64,000 bases of DNA from Paralvinella palmiformis (Eukaryota; Annelida; Polychaeta; Terebellida; Alvinellidae), in the NCBI GenBank assembly GCA_025642065.1, contig JAODUP010000322.1, forward strand, positions 164,501 through 228,500, in the 5' to 3' direction. How positions within the stretch are numbered: position 1 is the stretch's first letter; each line of letters opens with the position of its first letter. The notes below the pieces were generated by a model that was not told the origin of the DNA, searched no databases, and saw nothing but the letters and a program-made list of their open reading frames with translations. A program made the position numbers and the translations under genes. Positions 55,780 to 64,000 of this stretch are shown here, in pieces.

Positions 55780-56090
55780 CTGACGATTAACTGCCGCTCT
55801 ACTCCGCTGACAGTCGTGTCGACACGTTCTGGGCAGATATGGCAAAGGAGAATTAAGACATTTGCTGGTGGAATGCCCTTTCCACATCTTAGCACATCTC
55901 ATGACCACACTGTCGGTGATCGACCAGAGCAATGCTGACAGTGAACACATATTCTCCACGTGCCGCGAGATTGACACCGATTCTCGATCACAGCTCGGCA
56001 ACGACACTTCACGCTCTTCTTTCGCGCAAAATCAGCATGGATGAGCCGTGCTGTGCATTTCAGCCAGGGTTTTAAAAATAAAAAGTTTTT
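55780..56090 (+). pseudogene. hAT transposase C-terminal (dimerisation) remnant
   Basis: The plus-strand frame ending at 56044 reads VDTFWADMAKENLRHLLVEC and then VIDQSNADSEHIFSTCREID. This matches the hAT C-terminal dimerisation signature (W..L...., then SNAD.ER.FS). No TIRs or upstream catalytic region were found nearby. Confidence 0.7.
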
Positions 56091-56460
56091 AAATTTTCCC
56101 CTCGCCTTTTCCGGACCAAAAAAACCCGGGTTTTTTGGGGACCATTTGGACTTCCTCTCTGTTAAATAATCTCTAACAACCAAAAATAACCAAGAAAATT
56201 TGTAATTTAGCACGATATGAATGTTTCATGAAACTGCTTTAAATATTTGTAATTCAATTTGGTTTTGCGACCCCCCCCCCAAAAAAAAAGCTTAAATTTA
56301 CAACCAACTTAACAAGTATACACCGTTTATCCCATGCTAGTTTATAGTATAGGGCCTATAGGTGATATATCACAGCTAGATCAAGAGTACACAGTCAGTC
56401 TCGGGATCACCGACCGCTCATCCCAAACATATGTCACCGTAAAGTCGTCTCTGTTATACT

Positions 56461-56519
<59 letters not shown>
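56461..56519. repeat. TA dinucleotide microsatellite
   Basis: About 29 TA units, nearly pure. Confidence 0.95.
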
Positions 56520-56522
<3 letters not shown>

Positions 56523-58350
56523 GTACTCATAGCTAGCATATTAAAAGCAAAAATAATACACACGTAGGCACGTACACACACACCGTCAGAAACCGGGGAC
56601 TCGTCTCCTATCTACGTTGCTACTCCAGGTACTCCCTCATGTCGCAGATTTCTGTACCTCAAATTTAAACCCCGCCCCCTCCAAAGATTCTTTTGCTCAA
56701 TTTGACACTCACTTTTCTCTGTAGCCCCAATTACCTATATCGTCCATGTGTATGTCGAAACTATTTTAATCGACTCACACACACACACCTAACTGTTAAT
56801 AATTTATTGTAATACTGATAGAACCGATATGCAACCATTACAACATCACTCATTCTTACCAGGGGTGTCATATGTAACGACGCAAAACTACTTCATTAAT
56901 CTACTTGAGTAGGGTCGTTTTTCAAGTAACTGGAAGCTACGAAGTAAGATTTCAGCTAAGACTACTTTTACTTGTATGGAAGTGGTTTTATTTGCGGTAT
57001 AACGCTATTTTTGAATTAGTTATTTTCATTTACCTCGCGATAAATAACATGGCCTATGATTTAAGAGACAAATGATACAATTGCTGCAAATATCACCAAC
57101 TTAATTGTGTATCTTTGGTGAATTTAGGTAAACAAATATATTTTAATATGTTGTGGTATTAAAATGAGTTTTGTAAGATTTCTAACATTTGGTATACATG
57201 TTTCAGCTGATGCATGCTCACTGATATTTAAGATTCGTCATAATTTTGCTAACCTATTTTTAAAGGCTCACTTTGTTATATACAATGTTTCACCTGAAGC
57301 CAAAGTTTTCTACGATTCGTCGTAATTAAATTGTTAATCGCATTGAGGACAACAACTTTGCAAATCAACGTTAATTGTCGTGTGTGCGCGCATGCGTGCA
57401 TGTGGCAGCACATATATCTGTAGATGCAGTGAATTTTGTTCACTCTTGTGTACTGTGTATTTGATTATCATATTTTGTGTTACAATAAATTTCTACATTT
57501 AGTTTTACTTCAATTATTTTTAGAAAGTAGTATTTTTCAATACATAATTTTTTCAATATTATAAATAGAGTACTGCATTTAAAACTTCGCAATTTGAACA
57601 AGGCATGCATATTTATAAACAACATTTCTCAACATAAAACATGCTAGTTACTAAATTATATTGAATATTTATGTACAGAATGCTAAATTATAATACTCGT
57701 TCACCTTTACCAAAGTCGGTGACCTTAATTTATTCTTGCAAATAAAATAATTATATACGTATGCGGTGATACAAGCATGCACGCATTCATGTAATATATA
57801 CTGTTAAATATACAAGTTAAGATCAAATGACTTAATAAATAAAATTACATATTGTAGGCCTCCTATATGCAAGTTTGGAATACTAAAAACAACCTAGTAT
57901 ATAAAGAAACAATTTTCTTGTTGTTTGTCCTAAGCTTCCATAGATGTCAAAATGAGGTCAAAGTTTACCGATATTATTTAAAGCATGATGGGTGCTATAG
58001 TCAGTTTATATATGTAGTGGTGTCAAAAAATAGAGAAAGCTAAATAAAATTAGTATTAGTCTTCCCCACAGCTGAGAGAAAATACTTAAAAGCATTCACT
58101 GTGCGGCAAACATTGTTTTGGCAAGAACCACCACCCTCCTACGTAGTATTCTTGCGCTATTATATAGTCCATGTGAAATAATTATCATCAATTATAAACT
58201 GTTTCAATATCTTTACATACTCTATCAAAGAAAATATCACACAATTATTGAATATCGTGGAAGCATTTATATTTGTGCCAATCTAAATTCATATATAATA
58301 TATATTTCATGTTACTCGTGGCGTATGAATACATAAAATGAATTGACTTT

Positions 58351-58366
58351 CAACATGGCGGCATGA
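58351..58366 (+). promoter_or_regulatory. YY1-like site overlapping a 3-codon uORF
   Basis: CAACATGGCGGC (58351-58362) matches the YY1 core, which is often found just downstream of start sites of housekeeping genes. The same ATG opens ATG GCG GCA TGA (58355-58366), a three-codon upstream frame 60 nt before the RBM15 start. Confidence 0.5.
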
Positions 58367-58426
58367 GTTGTAGTGTTTTGTCGGAAGGTGTATTGAATTT
58401 AATTACATTTATCCCTGTAAACTGTC

Positions 58427-60682
58427 ATGAAACGCCAACAAAACAGAGACGTAAACCCGTCAAGTAAACGTTATCGCAGTAACACATCAGACTACAGTGA
58501 TAGAGAAATAGACAGAATGAGTGCCGATTATTATAGGGATAGTAGGGGTGTTTCGTCTAAACAAGCTAGTGTTTCCGTGCGTAGTGGTCGTAATGCCGAA
58601 AGAGATTTTGGGGGATATAGAGAATTTGACCGAAACCAGCAGAGGCGATACACTAAAGATGATCGTTACGTTGATTATTATGACGTACAGCAAAGAGATC
58701 GCGTATCGTCGGTTGCGGGCGGAACAAAAGAGGAATACCGAACGCTGTGTCTTAGTAATCTTAATCCTAGAATACAAGACAAAACTATAACTGAAGCTAT
58801 TCATCAGGAGTTCAGAAAGTTTGGTGACTTCAATATCAAACTTGTTCAGGTTGGTCCTGAGCGTAGGATTGCTTATGTGAATTTTAGATACCCAGAAGAT
58901 GCTCGTGATGCAAAATATGCCAGAGAAAATAAGTTATTGTTGTTTGATATGCCAGTTCGAATTGATGCAGTCTATCCTAAGAAGCGATGTGGAGATAGTC
59001 CAGAAGGTTTTGGTCGAGATTCATTTCCAAGCAAGGATGTACCTCAGAAGTCTCGTCATGGTGACCGACATGATTCAGGTAGTGTTGATAGAGACCGTGA
59101 TTATCGTGGCTATGGGGAAAATCGGCCTCAGCGGGAAGGGCACAAGTTTCCCCATCATCTCCACCACATCCAACCAGAAGATGATGATAAAGCCACTCGG
59201 ACGTTGTTTGTGGGAAATCTTGAAGTTACAATCACCGAAGAGGAGCTCAGACGTGTTTTTGAAAGATATGGTGTTGTTGAAGATGTAGACATAAAGAGAC
59301 CAACCAAAGGACAAGGAAATGCGTATGCATTTATTAGATTTCAAAATCTTGATATGGCTCACCGTGCTAAGGTTGACATGTCTGGTCGTTATATTGGTAA
59401 ACTTCAGTGCAAAATTGGGTATGGCAAAGTGAATCCCACTAATTGCTTGTGGATTGGAGGCCTGGGACCTTGGGTTAGCACTAACCTTTTAGAAGCGGAA
59501 TTTGATAGATTTGGGGTGATTCGCAAGATCTACTGGAATGAAAGCAACAATTATGCATTTGTCTTGTATGATAGCCAAGATGCAGCACTGGCTGCCAGCA
59601 AGGAGATGCGAGGCTTTCCACTTGGTGGGCAAGATCGACGTCTGCGCATTGATTTTGCAGACCCTGAAAGTGTTGATCTGGCTTTGTATCAGAAGTTGAA
59701 TTCACGGGCTGTGTCTGCAGATCGTTCAAAACGCGAAGGCAGTGATTGGCATGTGAAGGGATATTATCCCGAAGACAAGGCTGATCGTGAGCACTCATCG
59801 GCACGAGTGGCTGACTACAGGACGTGTGATAGTGATTATTATAAATCCAGGCGTGACGACGTTGATGGCGTGGAGTTGGACAGGTGGAAGTATTCTAAGT
59901 CATACCGTGAAAATGATGAGCCATATAGGACTCGACAGCCCCAGGGTTATAGTCATGGCTATACACCTCCCAGGGAACACGATCAGAACCGGGTTTCACC
60001 TGAACCCAAAAGGCAGCGTCTGTACAGTAGAGACACTCAGCATGACTACTATAATAGAGGCCATAACACAAATGGCAATTATGCTGGTGAAGTGGAACGT
60101 GGCGACAGTGGTTTGTTCAATGTGGATGGCGTAGTCAGCGCGCAGAACATCGAGGAGTTGGCAAAAGGCTTGCCAGTCGTCTGGAGTGGTGCACTGGTGT
60201 TGAAGAACAGTGCCTTTTCAACGCGCATGCATCTGGTCTCTGGAAATGTGCAGCTGGTCGACATGCTCATGCGTGACCACACGACCACAGAGATGTCTCT
60301 GCTGAAGATAACCCAGCGCCTTAGACTTGAGCCACCACGACTGGAAGACATGGCAAGACGGGTGATGTCATTGTCACCTAATGGCTACAGCATTCTGCTG
60401 GCCATGCCAGGATCAGATAGTGCTCTGGAAGATGCCAACACCAAGGTGCAGCACCGCCCTCTGAAGAATCTGGTCTCCTACTTGAAACAGAAAGATGCAG
60501 CGGGCATCATATTGCTGCCACCTAATGCGCGCAAGGACCAGGAGATGGGTGTGCTACATGCATTTCCGCCGTGTGAGTTTGGTCACAGCTATCTACTAAA
60601 GCGAGCGCCACGGCTGTCGACAGACATAGCTAAAGATGACCATCTTGTTGTTGTTGTCGTGGGTGGCCTGAGGGTCACATAG
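58427..60682 (+). CDS. RBM15: RNA-binding protein 15 / spenito (Spen family)
   Basis: Nuclear RNA-binding adaptor. RBM15/Nito recruits the m6A methyltransferase complex to U-rich RNA and acts in splicing and export. The coding region is a single 751-codon exon. Residues 1-100 are Arg/Ser/Asp/Tyr-rich. RRM1 is about 103-186 (RTLCLSNLNP, RRIAYVNFRYPEDA). RRM2 is about 257-335 (RTLFVGNLEVTITEEELRRV, NAYAFIRFQN). RRM3 is about 339-413 (NCLWIGGLGPWVS, NYAFVLYDSQDAA, LRIDFADPE). A low-complexity basic linker spans about 420-560. A SPOC domain runs about 575-745 (GLPVVWSGALVLKNSAF, LLAMPGS, LKNLVSYLKQKDAAGIILLP, GVLHAFPPCEFG). The length fits invertebrate spenito, shorter than human RBM15. The full-length Spen/SHARP class is excluded by size. 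The RRM half is A/T-ending in codon choice, whereas the SPOC half is clearly more G/C-ending. RBM15 versus RBM15B cannot be separated in an invertebrate. Confidence 0.97.
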   Translation: MKRQQNRDVNPSSKRYRSNTSDYSDREIDRMSADYYRDSRGVSSKQASVSVRSGRNAERDFGGYREFDRNQQRRYTKDDRYVDYYDVQQRDRVSSVAGGTKEEYRTLCLSNLNPRIQDKTITEAIHQEFRKFGDFNIKLVQVGPERRIAYVNFRYPEDARDAKYARENKLLLFDMPVRIDAVYPKKRCGDSPEGFGRDSFPSKDVPQKSRHGDRHDSGSVDRDRDYRGYGENRPQREGHKFPHHLHHIQPEDDDKATRTLFVGNLEVTITEEELRRVFERYGVVEDVDIKRPTKGQGNAYAFIRFQNLDMAHRAKVDMSGRYIGKLQCKIGYGKVNPTNCLWIGGLGPWVSTNLLEAEFDRFGVIRKIYWNESNNYAFVLYDSQDAALAASKEMRGFPLGGQDRRLRIDFADPESVDLALYQKLNSRAVSADRSKREGSDWHVKGYYPEDKADREHSSARVADYRTCDSDYYKSRRDDVDGVELDRWKYSKSYRENDEPYRTRQPQGYSHGYTPPREHDQNRVSPEPKRQRLYSRDTQHDYYNRGHNTNGNYAGEVERGDSGLFNVDGVVSAQNIEELAKGLPVVWSGALVLKNSAFSTRMHLVSGNVQLVDMLMRDHTTTEMSLLKITQRLRLEPPRLEDMARRVMSLSPNGYSILLAMPGSDSALEDANTKVQHRPLKNLVSYLKQKDAAGIILLPPNARKDQEMGVLHAFPPCEFGHSYLLKRAPRLSTDIAKDDHLVVVVVGGLRVT

Positions 60683-63309
60683 CAACAGATCGCCCTCATA
60701 CTATTGTTCACAATCTAAGCAACAACTGACTCTACTTGTTGATCAAACATATTATTTCTTGTTAATCTTTGGATTCTTGTGTTGTATGAAACTACGTAGA
60801 AATGTATATGTGTATTCATACATGTATATCCATGTTTATATATATATATATATATATATATAAACATGCATACATGTGTAAATATACACTTGCATATCTC
60901 TGCATGTGTATCAGTGATGCCAATCAGTCATCAATGATGTCTGTTCACCAGATTCTGTTTGTTCAGTTTTTCTCCTGGAAGTGTGGTGTATGTTTTGCAA
61001 GTGGGTTTATTAAGTGTTGTGATCCACAGATTTGGAGCGATTCTTTCCAGGATAATGTTCAATAAAGGCAGCAAAGTACTAATATGTGAGAGGAGATAAA
61101 AACCGCTCTTTCCCATTGTTCACGTAGAAGTGAAACAGTAGCAGTGTTTGGTGTGAATTGGAGCAGCCGTTTTGTGTGTTACGGAAATCCAGTGAAATCT
61201 GTGCGTGCATTGGCGGCTATCGTTTTAAGTGGGTTCGGCTGCAGAAGCCTCCGTTTTATTTGTTAGAATTTTAGTCCTTGCAAGTTCACCAGAATCATTG
61301 GATTGAACAGAAATTGCGTTGTGGTGCTTAGAACAAAAATCTGGACCAGGGCAATCCTAGGCCGTTTAATTCTCGAAGTGGATATACATGATCCATTACA
61401 CTCTGTTTGTATTCACCGTCTGCATTATGTTAATAATTAAATTTCTCTGAAATTAGTTTTCACATGTTCTGTCATATTGTGAATTAACCTCGCAAGGATC
61501 TTCCATTGTTTAAGTTGCTGTAAGTTTTCTGTGCTCCCGAAGCTGTAGTGTTGATGCATCTGTGGAATGTTGACCTAGATTCATTCGTCGCCAGTTATTT
61601 GATGGTGACGAGGCTTATCAGTAAACTATAGAGAATTGACAGATGTCATTCGTCCAGTGCATTTATAATTTTTTTATTAGTCAGTGTTTTGGTGTCGAGC
61701 AGCTATACCTAATTTGTGCGTTCGGTGCTGCGTGTGTACCTTTTCGCTCGGTGTGTGCTGTGCTAGCCGGTGTTCATTGATGAACATCATTCTCAGTACG
61801 TCAGGGATGCAGTGATCTGGTCTTAAGTGTCAACACATGTAAAGGAAGTTATGCAGCAGGAACACGTTGAAAAGTGTATTGATGACAACGGCTATCCATA
61901 CATGCAGCAACAAGTGCAGAACTTAATATGTCAGTATTTACATACCTGGAAAGAATCCACCAGAAAACACAGCTAGAGGAGTTTGTGTATTGTTTAATGA
62001 TAATGTGTGATAGTGTGTATGTATGCATGCATGTCTAAAAGATCATCGCCGAGCCTCTTCAGCCCTGGCTCATGTGCATCATCATGGTTTCTTCAAGTCA
62101 TTTCATGTTAGATGCCTGTTTTTGGATTCACCGATTACCACAGTGGGTATGTGTCACCACAGCAGATAGTAGAATGTTTGTCTCAGCACAGTGACACCCA
62201 ATGCCAACGTCTCTCATGCATTCATTTCTACGCTTTTTTGTTCCTCGGCGCAGAGGCATTATGTTATAAGTGTTCAGTTTGTGTCAGATCGTCATCAAAG
62301 TGAAAGCTCATAGTTCTTATCCTGCCGAGGATTCATTCGCTGGAGATTCCCACATTTGATCACATCAGCTCGAATGATCTGCCCAGCCTACACCAGATTT
62401 GTGTCGTGTTAAGGAAGAATAAAGCATGCATAGGTTGTTGCCTTGTGTGTGTGTTTGTGTGCAATGTTTAAAGTTCACATTGGAAAAGCTGTTGAACATC
62501 GCTGTAAAGCATTACTGAAACTTGTGAAAGCATTTAATGGAATTAAAACTAGATAGTCTTCAGAAGGCAGCCCACATCAGTTGAAGGTATTACAACAGGA
62601 CACAAGAAATATACGGCTAACTAAAAAGGTAAGCAAATCCAGGGTTAACTTTGTGCTCTTTTTTTACCTGAGATATAGCTTTATATCACTGGTTGACTCT
62701 TACAAAGCTGAGTGCATGCTCGCACACACAGACACACCTTTTATATTGTACTGCAGCATACAGTGAATACGAGGAGTATAAATTTCCAGTAGTCTTTGTT
62801 CTTTTTTAAAAGTACTAATTAAAACTGTGACAAGCATCTGTGTCCTTTTTGAAAATCCCAAATAAACATTTATTAATGTTCGCTATTTCAGTTGCAGTTA
62901 AAACGAGAAGATTTGGACCTGTTTCGTGGGCACCACCATCCAGCCATTCCCAGTATTATGCTTTAACAGTTGATGTTTGTAACCATCGTCATCCTGAAGT
63001 TGTTGTAGCCATTACATTGTCCTACATGTTTACGGTCGCCATTTCGTTAGTTATGGTGATTAGGTTGTTCATCCGATATTGAATGTGCTAATTATGAACT
63101 GTGACGGTTCTAAACGGTTGTCAATGTAAAACTGTAAACTTATTCCCTGTCATTGTGTACATAGTAGGATTGTAGTATGGTTGAAAATTGCCTCATTATT
63201 TATGATGTATTTAAATCCTTCTAGCCAAATCTAGTTTCTTATCATCGCTGAATGCTTGCATATCTCGACATACTGATGAAAAGAGGTGTGTACTCAGCAG
63301 CAACAACAT

Positions 63310-63340
<31 letters not shown>

Positions 63341-64000
63341 GTATGTATATATATACTGTGCTGATTTTGTGCTCATTTCATATATATTGAGAATGTGTTA
63401 CCACTGTACTGTTCGTCTGGCAGTGACTAGAGTATAATGTTCGGTGTGAGGTGAGTCATTCTGTAACAGTTTCTGTAGCTGATGGGTTAAGCGCTGGGGG
63501 CCCTTCATATTTTAGCATCTAATCTTCAATAAATTCTGTTTGTGCAGTCTTGAAACTACTTGGGGAATGTGTAGTTCTTCGTAGATTTGGTTGCAGTTTA
63601 CGCGAGGCTGTTTCTCAGCTAACAGGTCGAGAACATTTAAAGAATTGGAAGTTTTTTATCAATAAGTCTATTTCTGCATACACTCACTTTGGGGTATTTA
63701 TTCATATTGCATCAGGATTCCTTTCTCAGAAGTGAAATTTGTATCGTTTTCTAATGCTCTGTATTACTGGTTTAGCGGTGAATTGTACACTGTAAAAAGG
63801 TAAAGGTTCTCCGAGTAATTTACGATGTGAAAAATGTTAACTTACTTATCTGGAAGAGATGTGGTAATCGGGTGAAACAGTTGTACTGCGGTGTACTATC
63901 ATGAACTTGCTTATGTCACAGCAGTTGTATGTTGGATATTGTGGCATTATTTTAAAACGAACTGAAATCTGCTATTGTCAGTGGATTATGGTAGCCTTAT
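60683..64000 (+). other. Downstream of RBM15: probable long 3' UTR and unassigned sequence
   Basis: No convincing protein gene. AATAAA hexamers occur at 61061-61066, near 62417 and at 63528-63533. A possible intron has donor AAG|GTAAGC near 62629 and acceptor TTTCAG near 62890, with a short frame after it (LQLKREDLDLFRGHHH) that soon stops. Small frames at 61850-61975, 62112-62303 and 63550-63735 have no recognisable domains. TA and GTAT tracts lie at 60838-60863 and 63308-63355. Confidence 0.55.
61061..61066 (+). terminator. Candidate polyadenylation signal (RBM15)
   Basis: AATAAA 379 bp after the stop. It is the first canonical hexamer downstream, and later ones could give longer transcripts. 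Confidence 0.5.

Larger units (their letters stand above)
54791..58350. other. Intergenic between MAPKAPK and RBM15 (divergent)
   Basis: Holds a hAT C-terminal remnant (55780-56090), C/G homopolymer-rich patches near 55455-55565 and 56070-56150, a long TA run at 56461-56519, and ordinary AT-rich sequence. A minus-strand frame at about 54995-54900 reads LGISLDGRKINFMNNIADGRPR but is too short to identify. Confidence 0.65.

Noticed and set aside
58487..60351. Alternative-frame ORFs of 89-129 codons within RBM15
   Set aside because: All overlap the 751-codon frame with its RRM and SPOC domains and show no domain of their own.
62112..63735. Short frames downstream of RBM15 as a possible extra gene
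   Set aside because: No recognisable domain and weak splice context; a long 3' UTR explains them as well.

Overview
This is a eukaryotic nuclear window from an invertebrate, most likely a lophotrochozoan and plausibly a mollusc. It is AT-rich, with split genes and GT/AG introns, many microsatellites, and remnants of LINE, Tc1/mariner, hAT, tyrosine-recombinase and tRNA-derived SINE elements. The phylum is an inference from gene repertoire and repeat style; nothing in the sequence proves it. No bacterial-type operons, CRISPR arrays or rRNA genes were seen.

Layout from left to right: (1) the 3' end of a metabotropic glutamate receptor gene (+, 182-6682), holding the cysteine-rich hinge, seven membrane segments and a tail ending in a PDZ-type motif; its ligand-binding domain lies before the window. 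(2) A tandem array of about 24 units of 54 bp (7466-8770). (3) A multi-exon gene (+, 10502-20194) whose 5' exons resemble the N-terminal C2/MNNL module of Notch ligands and whose 3' exons encode a complete fibrinogen-related domain. One linking exon is unresolved, and a degraded copy of one fibrinogen exon lies in the last intron. (4) A repeat-filled intergenic region (20195-27720). (5) TMEM167B/Kish-B (+, 27831-33890), complete at 74 codons, with a 10-nt first coding exon and a 5.6-kb intron full of transposon debris. (6) Convergent to it, a p38-pathway MAPKAPK2/3 kinase (-, 54638-36422) in ten coding exons. All splice phases agree, but there is a one-base insertion in exon 8. Its introns hold a hAT element with TIRs and an 8-bp target duplication, a Tc1 element with a nested SINE, and a LINE remnant. 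(7) An RBM15/spenito gene (+, 58427-60682) with an intronless 751-codon ORF (three RRMs and SPOC), preceded by a tiny uORF overlapping a YY1-like site. (8) About 3.3 kb of downstream sequence with no convincing protein gene.

The genes are unrelated single-copy animal genes and do not form a pathway together. The main points of interest are the C2/MNNL-plus-fibrinogen architecture, the frameshift in the kinase, the corrupted exon copy, the nested transposons, and several near-perfect inverted repeats with one-base spacers.
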